DNA of 64,000 bases from assembly GCA_016707075.1 (NCBI GenBank), contig JADJII010000011.1, positions 1 through 64,000 on the forward strand, written 5' to 3'. The first letter of the stretch is position 1; each line of letters opens with the position of its first letter. A program made the translations under genes and the position numbers. The stretch comes from Egaibacter danicus. Its GTDB lineage: Bacteria; Pseudomonadota; Gammaproteobacteria; Burkholderiales; Burkholderiaceae_C. Below are positions 42,283 through 51,279 of this stretch, piece by piece. Under the pieces are notes generated by a model. The model made no database searches and was not told where the DNA came from. It saw only the letters and a program-made list of their open reading frames with translations.

Positions 42283-43314
42283 ATGCCCCACCTGGTAGAA
42301 AACCTCGCCAACCTGACAACCCACAAGGACCGGGATGAGTTGGAGATCGCGCTCGTCCTGACGATCAAGGACCTGCTTGCCCCGCTCACCATTGCGATCT
42401 GCCGAATCGTGGGCGAGCGGGATGATGAACGCTGGTTTACATGCACCTTCCTGGGCCCCGGAGAGCGCGTGCCAAAGACCGACTCCGCATGGAACAACCG
42501 CGACATCTTGCCCAGGCTGTCCGATTACCCCCTGCGACAACAGGCATTTGATACGCAACAAGTGATACGGCAGATCAGCTCACCCAATATCACGGTGTTC
42601 CCGCTGTCCAGAAGTTTTGAAATGCGAAGCGTGCTCGAAGTTCATACCGAAGGCCCGTTGGCGGAAGAGTCCATCAAGCTGGTCACAGGCGTGCTGCGTC
42701 TCTACAGTAATTTTCAGAATCTGCTGGACTACGGTGAGCGCGATACGCTGACCGAGTTACTCAACCGGAAAACATTTGACGGCGCCTTCATGAAGGCGAC
42801 CATCGAACAGAACAAGGCGTCAGATCTGGAGCAGAATGACCGCAGGGATGCATCCGGTGCAGGCCGCTATTGGCTGGCAATGATCGACATTGACCATTTC
42901 AAACGGGTCAATGACACTTACGGCCACCTGATTGGTGACGAAGTGCTGCTGCTGTTAGCCCGCCTGATGCGAACCTGTTTTCGATTTCACGACCAACTCT
43001 ACCGCTTTGGGGGCGAAGAGTTCGTGGTGCTGATGCGCTGCAAGAACGAAGTGGACGCAGGCCATGCACTGGAGCGACTGAGAAAAAGCACCGAGAACCA
43101 TCTATTCCCTCAAGTCGGCCACATCACCATCAGCATTGGCTTCTCTGAGGTACGTACCGGTGACACACCCAGCGGAGCATTCGAGCGGGCAGACAAAGCG
43201 GTTTACCATGCCAAGGCCAGTGGCCGCAATCGGGTGTGCAGCCATGCAGCGCTGGTTGTCGAGGGGATATTGGTGGAACAAGCCACCAATATGGGTGACG
43301 TCGAACTCTTCTAG
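42283..43314 (+). CDS. diguanylate cyclase with GAF-like N-terminal domain
   Basis: 343 aa, soluble. Residues 1-145 form an alpha/beta sensor-type domain (IALVLTIKDLLAPLTIAICR) resembling GAF folds; the ligand is unknown. The GGDEF domain starts RDTLTELLNRKTF, carries IDIDHFKRVNDTYGHLIGD and the active site GGEEF. An RxxD I-site (RFHD) lies five residues before GGEEF, so feedback inhibition is likely. Between the two, about 35 extra residues (TIEQNKASDLEQNDRRDASG) interrupt the standard loop. Divergent from the M20 gene. Confidence 0.93.
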   Translation: MPHLVENLANLTTHKDRDELEIALVLTIKDLLAPLTIAICRIVGERDDERWFTCTFLGPGERVPKTDSAWNNRDILPRLSDYPLRQQAFDTQQVIRQISSPNITVFPLSRSFEMRSVLEVHTEGPLAEESIKLVTGVLRLYSNFQNLLDYGERDTLTELLNRKTFDGAFMKATIEQNKASDLEQNDRRDASGAGRYWLAMIDIDHFKRVNDTYGHLIGDEVLLLLARLMRTCFRFHDQLYRFGGEEFVVLMRCKNEVDAGHALERLRKSTENHLFPQVGHITISIGFSEVRTGDTPSGAFERADKAVYHAKASGRNRVCSHAALVVEGILVEQATNMGDVELF

Positions 43315-43325
43315 CGCCAGGGAAA

Positions 43326-43889
43326 CTAGGTGGCCTTCCTGGGTGTCAGCGAAATGCTAAGGCCTTGCGGTGTCACCTGAAAACCGCCGGGCGCATAGCC
43401 CCAGCCGTTCACCACACTCAGGTCTTTGGCACTGATTTGATGCAGTGAAAAATCGTTGAGCAAACGTTCAGCGAGGAATGGCGCCAATCCGTTCACCAAT
43501 GGTTGATACCGCTCGGGTACACCCGTTAGCTGAAGGCTATTTACCTTGACCCCGGTCAGGCGAATGGTATTGTCCGATGGCTCAAAACGCAAGCCGTAGT
43601 CCATCGACAACGATCCCTGAAAGGCAGAACGCAGCAGGCGTTCGCTGAGGTTGAGCTCCATCTCGGTCGCGATGCGGTTGGTATCAGGCAGGAGTTTGAT
43701 GCGTGGAGCCAGCGCCTGCAGATCCAGCAGTTCTGCCACACGCTCGTTGAACGGAAACCGTTTGGCGATCAATTCCAGCAACTGGGCCTGGCTGATAGTG
43801 TAAGAACGCGGACCCGGACTGAGGGCGGCGCAGCCCGCTAGCGCTACCATTGCCAAACCCAGCACGAGCATTCGAACATAGTGAACCAT
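43326..43889 (-). CDS. DUF1439 lipoprotein
   Basis: 187 aa from MVHYVRMLVLGLAMVALAGC, lipobox LAGC. The start is supported by GGGAGAAAA upstream. The mature domain, TISQAQLLELIAKRFPFNER then TNRIATEMELNLSERLLRSA, matches the DUF1439 (YceB-like) fold, a tubular lipid-binding-type domain on the periplasmic side. No substrate known. The upstream gene on the same strand is an enoyl-CoA hydratase, 49 nt away. Confidence 0.88.
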   Translation of the reverse strand: MVHYVRMLVLGLAMVALAGCAALSPGPRSYTISQAQLLELIAKRFPFNERVAELLDLQALAPRIKLLPDTNRIATEMELNLSERLLRSAFQGSLSMDYGLRFEPSDNTIRLTGVKVNSLQLTGVPERYQPLVNGLAPFLAERLLNDFSLHQISAKDLSVVNGWGYAPGGFQVTPQGLSISLTPRKAT

Positions 43890-43938
43890 TGGTTTTCTCC
43901 CTGCAACGTGTTGATCCGATAGCATCATATTGCAGCCG

Positions 43939-44751
43939 TCAAAAGGTGGGCGGCCGACGCTCGCGCAAAGAGGCCACCCCCTCCTGAACGTCCGGCCCGC
44001 CAAAACCCATGAACTCCAGCGCCAGCGAGGCATCGAATGAAGGGCCCGCCTGACGCAGCCAGTTGTTGAGTGCGTATTTTGTCCATCGAATAGCCGTTTG
44101 CGAGCCTGCCGCCAGCTTGTCTGCCACTTCCCAGGCTTTGGGCAACAGCTGGTCATCAGCTACGGCCAGTGATACCAGACCCATGCGCTCGGCCTCGTCT
44201 CCGCTAATGGGCTCGCACAACAGCAGGTAGTACTTGGCCTTCGCCATGCCGCATAACAAGGGCCAAATGATGGCAGCATGGTCCCCGGCGGCAACTCCCA
44301 ATCGCGTATGGCCATCCACAATCTTCGCCGATCGGGCCGCGATCGAAATATCGGCAAGCAGACCCGCTACCAGGCCGGCACCAACAGCCGGGCCATGAAT
44401 GGCACTGACAATGGGTTTGTCGCAATTGATGACGTTGTAGACCAGATCGCGCGCTTCCTTCCATACACGCGTACGCACCGTGAAATCATTGGCCATGTCC
44501 TGCACCAGCGCCAGATCACCGCCACCGGAAAAGCCCATACCTTCCCCGCGCAATACTGCGCAACGCACGCTGTCATCAGCACCAACATCACGCCAGATTT
44601 CCGTGAGTTCACGGTGGCCGTCATGGCCAGCAGTAGGCAGCTTGCCGTTGGTGCCGGTTTTCATCTGGATATCCAGCACGGAGTCCCCTACGCCACGACG
44701 GGTGATTTGAAGCGTCTGGTAGCGGCTGTAGTCAATGGCTGCATGGCTCAT
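43939..44751 (-). CDS. enoyl-CoA hydratase/isomerase family protein
   Basis: 270 aa from MSHAAIDYSRYQTLQITR, with GGAG upstream. Crotonase fold: GMGFSGGGDLALVQDM supplies the oxyanion hole, HGPAVGAGLVAGLLADISIA the second conserved block, and LGVAAGDHAAIIWPLLCGM the segment where one catalytic Glu usually lies; here a Gly-Asp-His is found, so hydratase activity is not assured. Cytoplasmic CoA-ester enzyme. Divergent from the DksA-like gene with an FNR-type box between. Confidence 0.88.
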   Translation of the reverse strand: MSHAAIDYSRYQTLQITRRGVGDSVLDIQMKTGTNGKLPTAGHDGHRELTEIWRDVGADDSVRCAVLRGEGMGFSGGGDLALVQDMANDFTVRTRVWKEARDLVYNVINCDKPIVSAIHGPAVGAGLVAGLLADISIAARSAKIVDGHTRLGVAAGDHAAIIWPLLCGMAKAKYYLLLCEPISGDEAERMGLVSLAVADDQLLPKAWEVADKLAAGSQTAIRWTKYALNNWLRQAGPSFDASLALEFMGFGGPDVQEGVASLRERRPPTF

Positions 44752-44798
44752 GGCGTCTCCTTGGGCAATGGAACATGTTCCGTGCATTGTCTGCGGTG

Positions 44799-44812
44799 TT
44801 GATCTTGGTCAA
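44799..44812. promoter_or_regulatory. FNR/Anr-type box
   Basis: TTGATCTTGGTCAA fits the consensus TTGAY-N4-RTCAA exactly. The centre is 63 nt upstream of the DksA-like ATG (44869), suitable for class II activation of that operon. Confidence 0.5.
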
Positions 44813-44868
44813 AGAAGGATTCCGCTGTAGAGTGCATGATCAAACTGTTGATAGAAAGAGATTAATGT

Positions 44869-45237
44869 ATGGACAAACACCAGGCCGATCCTTACCGCCA
44901 GCAGTTGCAGGCTATGCGTACTGCGCTGCTGGCCCAGATTGCACAACAACGCGGCGGTATCGTGAGCCGTGCAGATGCTGCGGTCGCGCATTTCGAGCGT
45001 CCGGAAGATTCGCGGGCACAGGTGACTACCGAACGGGAAACCGAATTCGCCATTGCCGAGCATGAAACCGCCGAGCTCAACGCCATTGATGCGGCGCTGA
45101 AGCGCATTGATGCCGGGAATTATGGGGAATGCACAGAATGTGGCGTTGATATCGGGGCTGCGCGGTTGCACGCCGCGCCTGAAGCCCAGCGCTGCATTCC
45201 CTGCCAGGAAAAATTTGAACATCAACACACCATCTGA
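44869..45237 (+). CDS. TraR/DksA-type zinc finger protein
   Basis: 122 aa. The N-terminal helical hairpin includes RTALLAQIAQQRGGIVSRAD; the C-terminal four-cysteine zinc finger is CTECGVDIGAARLHA with CIPCQEKFEH. Shorter than DksA, with the coiled-coil tip lacking the two Asp residues in the DxxDxA arrangement, so it is a DksA-like protein of uncertain RNA polymerase effect. It precedes the eRF1-like gene by 13 nt, and an FNR-type box lies upstream. Confidence 0.9.
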   Translation: MDKHQADPYRQQLQAMRTALLAQIAQQRGGIVSRADAAVAHFERPEDSRAQVTTERETEFAIAEHETAELNAIDAALKRIDAGNYGECTECGVDIGAARLHAAPEAQRCIPCQEKFEHQHTI

Positions 45238-45250
45238 AAGAAACGCTTGC

Positions 45251-45625
45251 ATGACTACTTTCCATGCCGTCGTCTGGATCGACCATATCGAAGCCCATGT
45301 TGCGCAGTTTGACCGCGAACATGCCGAATCGCACCGCGTCAAGTCGCGCAGCCATCACAAACATCAGGGCAAAGCGGAAGACAGTGCGTCGTTTTTCGCG
45401 GACGTCGCCAAGGCACTTGCCGGGGCACATGAAGTATTGCTGACCGGCCCTGGTCTGACGCGAACCAAGTTCAGCGAATGGGCAGTTGCACACCAGCCTG
45501 CCGTGGCCAGAACCATCGTGGGTTCCGAACCCTGCGACCATCCGACGGACGGGCAGTTGGTGGCCTTTGCCAAGCGTTACTTCAAGAAATTTGACAGAAT
45601 GGCCGGGGACCCTTCCGTCGCCTGA
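45251..45625 (+). CDS. eRF1 domain 3-like translational machinery family protein
   Basis: 124 aa. Pattern TTFHAVVWIDHIEAHVAQFD, KALAGAHEVLLTGPGLTRTK and HPTDGQLVAFAKRYFKKFDR is that of small bacterial proteins related to the C-terminal domain of eRF1/Pelota, often placed in low-oxygen loci. The likely role is at the ribosome under stress, not proven. Co-transcribed with the DksA-like gene. Confidence 0.8.
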   Translation: MTTFHAVVWIDHIEAHVAQFDREHAESHRVKSRSHHKHQGKAEDSASFFADVAKALAGAHEVLLTGPGLTRTKFSEWAVAHQPAVARTIVGSEPCDHPTDGQLVAFAKRYFKKFDRMAGDPSVA

Positions 45626-45654
45626 GCCATTCTCTGGAGCAGGGGGAAGCGGGC

Positions 45655-46999
45655 TCAGATCCAGCCAGTAAACCTAACCGCCAGCCCTGCCAGAGCGCAG
45701 GCGGCGATTGCCGGGATCACGCCAATCTTGTAGCGCAGCAGGGCGAGGGCCGCAGTAAAGGCAATCAACAGCCCCACCCAGTCTAATTGGGATAGAAATG
45801 CGCCTGTAGCCCCCGTTTTATATGCGATATGCGCTATGAAAAACAGAGCGAGACTGGCAATCACCCCTACCACTGCGGCCGTGATGGCTGTCAGTGGCGC
45901 CGTGAAGTGCAGTTTGCCATGGGTAGACTCCACGACCGGCCCGCCAGCCAGGATGAATACAAATGAAGGCAGGAAGGTGAACCAGGTCACCACGATGGCA
46001 GCCAGGGCTGCACCCAGGAACAGGGCGTCCGGCCCCAGCACCTGTTTTGTCCAGCCACCCACAAACCCGACAAACGCCACCACCATAATCAGAGGTCCGG
46101 GCGTGGTTTCACCCAAGGCCAGGCCATCAATCATCTGGGGTCCGGTAAGCCAGCCAAACTGCTCGACTGCCCCCTGATACACATAAGGCAGAACGGCGTA
46201 TGCGCCTCCGAAGGTTCGAAGTGCGGCCTTGGTGAAGAACCAGCCCATTTGCGTCACCGCGCCATGCCAGCCCTGCCATGCCACCAGCATCGCCACCGGC
46301 AGCAGCCACAACGCAGCGCCGATAACCAGCACCTTGACGAGGCGGGACTTCTTGAAGCGCGCATGTTCGGGTGTGGGTGTGTCATCGTCAATCGTTGCTG
46401 GCCCATAACCCGACCTGGCAGCGCCATGGCCACCGCCGCCGGCAAATCGGCCGGGCATCCACCGTGCTCCCAGCCAACCGATCCCGGCGGCACTCAGCAC
46501 AATCAGCGGAAACGGCACGTCAAAGAAGTAGATTGGTATGAAATTCATAGCTGCTACTGTCCACAATACAGGGGCTACTGACGGTTTTTTCAATGTTTTG
46601 GAACCAATCCGGTGCACCGCCTGCAACACGATGACCGCTACCGCGGGCTTGATTCCATGCAGAAGCCCGGCCACCCAGGGAACCTGGCCGAACACCACGT
46701 ACACCCAGCTCAGACCGATCAGGATGAACAGCGACGGCAACACAAACAGTGCGCCCGCCACCACCCCACCCAACGTGCGATGCATCAACCAGCCAATGTA
46801 GGTGGCCAGTTGCTGTGCCTCTGGCCCGGGCAGCAACATGCAGTAGTTCAGCGCGTGCAGAAACCGCTTCTCTGAAATCCAGCGTTTCTGCTCCGCCAAC
46901 TCGCGGTGCATGATGGCGATCTGTCCGGCAGGCCCCCAAAACTGATGAAGCCCAGTTTGAGCCAGAACTTCAAGGCCTCACTAAAACTTACGCCGTCAT
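45655..46999 (-). pseudogene. chrA: chromate transporter ChrA, two single-base deletions near the 5' end
   Basis: The intact part, from ATG 46911 (MHRELAEQKRWISEKRFLH), encodes 418 aa with two repeated ChrA halves: LLPGPEAQQLATYIGWLMHR and the second-half AVLPYVYQGAVEQFGWLTGP. Normal ChrA has an N-terminal ...FISFGGPAGQIAIMHRE. Here minus-strand sequence encodes SFSEALKFWLKLGFISFGG in one frame and PAGQIAIMHREL in another, so one base is missing near 46932. An ATG at 46999 needs one more base near 46990 to give MTAVSFSEAL. The exporter would need both repairs. It lies downstream of the rhodanese-ChrB remnant. Confidence 0.82.
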
Positions 47000-47020
47000 T
47001 TGTTTGCTGGACAGGCGCAT

Positions 47021-47829
47021 TTATGCTTTTGCTCCAGCCATGCTCTCGGGTTTCCAGTTGTGGGGTTCACCCGTTGCGCTCACCTTGTCGCGGCACCAGG
47101 CATACAGCGCGTCGTACAGGGGCATGGCAGCCTCCAGCATGGTCAGGTCATCTCCGGCATGCAGGCGGGAAAAGCCAAGCGACAGGACCAGCAGGCCTGC
47201 CGACTGCGGTGCCAGATCGAGGCGATCAGTGTCGGCACCCCGCACGATGGTGGCCAACAGGTTCAGCGCTGGTTCTGACAGATCAAACCCCCTCAGCACG
47301 GCATCAAAGCTGCAGCACTCACCTTCGTGTGACACTGGCGCGCCGGGAATGTCATACGCCATGGCCCCCAGACGCTTCGCTTCGGCAAACACCTGCGCGG
47401 TTGGCACATAGAAGAACTCAGCGCGAGGCGCGTTCGCCAGTTACCCCCCAGTCAGGCCGCTTGATGATGGCCGGGGCGGGCTGTGCGCGCCACTGGGCAA
47501 TGTCTTTTTCGGCGTCTGCGCCGTCTTCTCCCCCCTCGATACCGCCCGCCAGGGCATGTGCATCCCAGCCTGTCGCCCGCAGGGTGGCCACGGCATCGGC
47601 GCTGACGTTGTGCCCGTAAACGCAATACACCACGACTTCACGCGGCAACTGGGCCGCAGCAAAAGCCGCCACTTCTTCAGGTGCGCAGCGCACCGGCCAG
47701 CAGGCGCGGGTTCTCGCGAAATTTGGCATCGCGCCGCACATCCAGCAGCAACGGCGCATCAGCCCGGCCCAGACGGGCAGCAAGTTGTTGCGGAGAAATG
47801 GAAAAAGAGGAATTGATAGAGGTTTCCAC
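47021..47829 (-). pseudogene. rhodanese-ChrB chromate resistance protein, multiple lesions
   Basis: GTG 47829 starts an N-terminal rhodanese domain (ISPQQLAARLGRADAPLLLD). The frame ends in stop at 47677-47679 after AGALRT, while the next frame continues APEEVAAFAAAQLPREVVVY with active Cys in VVYCVYGHN; two bases are missing near 47690. After GERASR a stop interrupts again near 47420, then AEFFYVPTAQVFAEAKRLGA begins the ChrB-type domain in another frame, with about 55 nt missing. The last part (PVSHEGECCSFDAVLRGFDL, MPLYDALYAWCR) is intact. It is a decayed sulfurtransferase/chromate resistance gene. Confidence 0.85.
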
Positions 47830-47947
47830 AAAATGCTCCAAAGCGTTGCCAGCTATTGGACGGGACACCGTCTTGGGGCTTGTTGGAGCCCGATGCCGGG
47901 GAGCTGAAACCCCGACAGACGCAACGTATCACATGCTTGCGAACGGT

Positions 47948-48868
47948 TCAGCAGCTCTGCTCATACGCCAGAAGCACCTCTGCAGCCACCTTTATTTCGG
48001 CGTGCCGATTTGCCGGCGATGCGCTGAGCAAAGGCAAGTGAGCGCCCATATCGGCCACGCCGCAAAGGGTTACTGCATCGTGCAGGACACGAATGAGTGA
48101 TATCGAGTCACGCAGTGTTTCCAGCGGCAAAAACCGTGCATGAATAGCCTGGGCACGCGCTGTGTCGTTTTGTTTGAGTGCCTGAAGCAGCGCCATGGAT
48201 GCCTTGGGTGCAATGCAACCCGAGCCGGTGGTGTAGGACGCCAGACCAAAACGCGCCAGGTGCACCAGGGTTGGACGCTCGCCCATACCACTGACAATTT
48301 TGGCTGCCGAGATTCGGTCAATCAGCGCCTGTAGGTAAGGATCATTTGCCGGCTCATCCCGCACGATGGCGTATTTGACAGCGATGATGCGCCCCTCGTC
48401 TACCAGCCGGCCCAGGGTTTCGATGTCCACGTACTGCTCGCTCTTGATGTACAGCGTGACGGGTATGCCCGCTGTATCCACAAACTTGGATATGCCAGTG
48501 GCAACGCCTTCCGGCGTGGTGAAGCCCTGCATCGGCAACACCATGGCCGTACGGTAACCCGTGCCTTTCAGCAACTGGGCTTGATCCATCATTTTTCCGA
48601 AGTCCGGACCAATCGCCGGGATCACACGGGTAGTGTCTGCAGCGTCAGCAGCGAGTTGCTCCAGCAGGTGTGCGTAATCACGGATCGACGTGTGATACAG
48701 GTTCGCATTGCCGCCATAAAGCAGGGTTCGAAATCCGCCCGCTTCGATGTGCTTGATGAGCTTGCGATTTTGCGCGTCGTCAAGCGATAAATCGGCTCGT
48801 CGCGCCAAAGGTGGGACGGCCAGAACCGAATGAGAAAACTCGTCAACCTTCAAAGGATCGATGTTCAT
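47948..48868 (-). CDS. DapA/NanA-family aldolase or dehydratase
   Basis: 306 aa from MNIDPLKVDEFSHSVLAVPP. Class I aldolase TIM barrel: GGFRTLLYGGNANLYHTSI (the N-terminal segment), Schiff-base Lys in IIAVKYAIV, and GSGCIAPKASMALLQALK. Likely 2-keto-3-deoxy sugar acid aldolase or 5-keto-4-deoxyglucarate dehydratase, given its neighbours. Paired divergently with the ABC transporter operon across a 366-bp region containing two palindromic boxes. Confidence 0.88.
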   Translation of the reverse strand: MNIDPLKVDEFSHSVLAVPPLARRADLSLDDAQNRKLIKHIEAGGFRTLLYGGNANLYHTSIRDYAHLLEQLAADAADTTRVIPAIGPDFGKMMDQAQLLKGTGYRTAMVLPMQGFTTPEGVATGISKFVDTAGIPVTLYIKSEQYVDIETLGRLVDEGRIIAVKYAIVRDEPANDPYLQALIDRISAAKIVSGMGERPTLVHLARFGLASYTTGSGCIAPKASMALLQALKQNDTARAQAIHARFLPLETLRDSISLIRVLHDAVTLCGVADMGAHLPLLSASPANRHAEIKVAAEVLLAYEQSC

Positions 48869-49234
48869 GGATGGATGGTGGGTAATGTGTTTCGGGGGAT
48901 AGGCTTGTGCAGCCTCAACGGCTTTGGATCTTCCAAAGCAGATTTTGCGACAAATTGTCGAGTTGTACGATAACTTATCTATAAACACATAGGCAGCGTT
49001 GGTATATTTTGAGAAATCTAGGGTTAACCCGAGTGCAGTTCGATTGACATGGTAAATTTCTTCTGAGAAAGTTACACCGTTAGTCATCAGTCATCAGTTA
49101 TCTTCCCACGATTGCTTTCTTGTGACTGATTCAGGTGCCGGGCGAAAGCCACGGTCATGTTGATGTGAGTGACGCATGCAGAGATGGCAACAACGCCTGT
49201 TTCTGGGGTTTGAAACATTTTTCGGAGAACATCT
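48869..49234. other. 366-bp divergent intergenic region
   Basis: Holds the two palindromic boxes, the GGGTTAACCC palindrome (49021-49030) and a low-GC stretch 48955-49015. I see no gene in it. Confidence 0.7.
48948..48974. promoter_or_regulatory. adjacent palindromic operator-like boxes
   Basis: CGACAAATTGTCG (48948-48960) is a perfect odd palindrome. GTTGTACGATAAC (48962-48974) is a GntR-type near-palindrome. Both sit 80-106 bp upstream of the DapA-family start and 261-287 bp upstream of the ABC operon. A related TTGTACAA is at 55301-55308. Confidence 0.45.
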
Positions 49235-51193
49235 ATGAAAGAAGAGACAACAACAAGCTCGAGTGCCACAAGCGCCGGTCGGCGCACCGTGCTCAAGGGC
49301 TTTGCCGGTGCGGCTGCATTGGCCGGCATGGGCCACTCTGCGTTCGCGCAACAGGCCAAAGAAGCACCGACACTGGGAAAACTGGTTGCTGACGGCAAGC
49401 TACCGGCGTTAGCACAGCGGTTGCCTGCGTCACCCCTCGTGGTTCAGGCCGAAAAAGTAGGGGTGTACGGCGGCGCACTGCGGCGCGGTCTGCGCGGCAG
49501 TGCAGACCACAACGGTATTCTGCGGATGGTAGGCAACCAGGGATTGGTGCGCTGGAATCTGGCGTTCACCGAGGTGTTGCCCGGTGTAGCAGAGAAGTGG
49601 GATGTCAACGCCACCTCAACCGAGTTCACTTTTTACTTGCGCAAGGGCATGAAGTGGTCTGATGGCAAGCCTTTCACGGCAGATGACGTGGTGTTCTCGA
49701 TTGAAGAGTGTGCAAAAAACCCGGAGCTGTATAAATCCGTTCCCTCCACGCTGGTCATCGCCAACAAACCAGCGCAAGTTGTCAAAATAGATGACAGCAC
49801 GGTGAAGTTCACCTTTGCCACACCTTACGCAATGTTCCTGGAGCAACTGGCCACACCGCTGGGACAATACCCCACGCTGTTCCCCAAACACTATTGCAGC
49901 CAGTTTCACCCCAAGTACAACACCAACGTGGCCGCGCAAGCCAAGGCAGCCAACCAGTCCGATTGGGCAGGCCTGTTCCGCAGCAAATGTGGTGACATTG
50001 AAATCCCGGCCCGTTGGGGCAACGTCGAGAAACCCACGCTGGATCCCTGGGTGGTCACTGAAGCGTACTCTGGTGGCGTGACCCGCGTCGTGATGGAACG
50101 CAACCCCTACTTCTGGCAGGTTGACCAGGCTGGGCAGCAACTCCCCTACATTGACCGGCTCAATTTCAGCATCGCGCAGGACGTCGAATCGCTGATGCTG
50201 GACGCACTGTCGGGCAAGCTCGACATTCAGGAACGTCACATCGATTCGCTGCAAAACAAGCCTACCTTGTCGCAAAACCAGCAGAAGGGTGGCTACCGCC
50301 TGTTAGAACTGGTTGCAACGAGTGCGCAGCAAGTCCAGATTTATCTGAATTTGACCCACAAAGACCCGAAGATGCGCGAGATGTTCGCAAACAAGCAGTT
50401 CCGCCAGGCGCTGTCCCTCGGCATGAATCGCAAGGAGATCATCGATCTGGTGTACCTCGGGCAGTCAGAGCCCTACCAAACCGGACCGCGCCCCGGACAC
50501 CCCTGGTACAACGAAAAACTGGCTCGCCAGTTCACCAACCATGATCCCAAACAGGCCAACGAAATCCTGGACAGAATTGGCTATGGCAAACGCGATGCGC
50601 AGAAGTTCCGTTTACGTCCGGATGGACAACGCGTGTTCTTCTCAATTGACGTGATCCCTACGCTGTATCCTGATGCGGTGGACACGCTTGAGTTGGTCAA
50701 GCGCCATTGGGCCGAGATTGGTGTGGACATGAAGGTGAACACGATTGAGCGGGCGCTCTACTACACCCGTGGCGACAGCAATGACCATGACGCAGCCACC
50801 TGGCCCGGGCCCGGCGGGCTGGACCCGATGCTGGATCCGCGCGACTATTACGCTCAGCACATTCAAGGTTCGCGTTACGCGATTCCCTGGACCCAATGGT
50901 TTGCGTCAGGTGGCAAAGACGGCCAGGAGCCGCCAGAAAGCCAGAAGCAGCGCAAGAAACTGTTTGATGATGCGCTGGCGACTGCCGACCTGAAGAAACG
51001 CGGTGAAGCCATGAAAAAAGTATTCGACCTTGCTGCCGAGTCTTTTGAAACCATCGGTGTCTGTCTGGCGGTGAACACCTTTGGCATTGTCAAAACGAAC
51101 CTGCAAAACGTGCCCAAGAGTTACCCCAACTCCTGGGCGTGGCCAAACCCTGGCCCAGCATTGCCGCAGCAGTTCTTCTTTACACGCACCTAA
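49235..51193 (+). CDS. family 5 ABC transporter substrate-binding protein, Tat-type signal
   Basis: 652 aa. N-terminal twin-arginine type leader SAGRRTVLKGFAGAAALAGM ending near AFAQQAK. Extracellular solute-binding protein family 5 (DppA/OppA fold): KWDVNATSTEFTFYLRKGMK, FTADDVVFSIEECAKN, and LSLGMNRKEIIDLVYLGQS. Longer than usual (~530) because of a C-terminal extension. Ligand in this cluster is probably a sugar acid or oligosaccharide instead of a peptide. First gene of the ABC operon. Confidence 0.92.
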   Translation: MKEETTTSSSATSAGRRTVLKGFAGAAALAGMGHSAFAQQAKEAPTLGKLVADGKLPALAQRLPASPLVVQAEKVGVYGGALRRGLRGSADHNGILRMVGNQGLVRWNLAFTEVLPGVAEKWDVNATSTEFTFYLRKGMKWSDGKPFTADDVVFSIEECAKNPELYKSVPSTLVIANKPAQVVKIDDSTVKFTFATPYAMFLEQLATPLGQYPTLFPKHYCSQFHPKYNTNVAAQAKAANQSDWAGLFRSKCGDIEIPARWGNVEKPTLDPWVVTEAYSGGVTRVVMERNPYFWQVDQAGQQLPYIDRLNFSIAQDVESLMLDALSGKLDIQERHIDSLQNKPTLSQNQQKGGYRLLELVATSAQQVQIYLNLTHKDPKMREMFANKQFRQALSLGMNRKEIIDLVYLGQSEPYQTGPRPGHPWYNEKLARQFTNHDPKQANEILDRIGYGKRDAQKFRLRPDGQRVFFSIDVIPTLYPDAVDTLELVKRHWAEIGVDMKVNTIERALYYTRGDSNDHDAATWPGPGGLDPMLDPRDYYAQHIQGSRYAIPWTQWFASGGKDGQEPPESQKQRKKLFDDALATADLKKRGEAMKKVFDLAAESFETIGVCLAVNTFGIVKTNLQNVPKSYPNSWAWPNPGPALPQQFFFTRT

Positions 51194-51279
51194 AGCCCGA
51201 GGTTCTGTCTGCACAGGTACCCGGGTAGGAGACGCATGGCCGTCTGCTACCCGGGTGTCGCCTTCAAGGGATACCCCGC

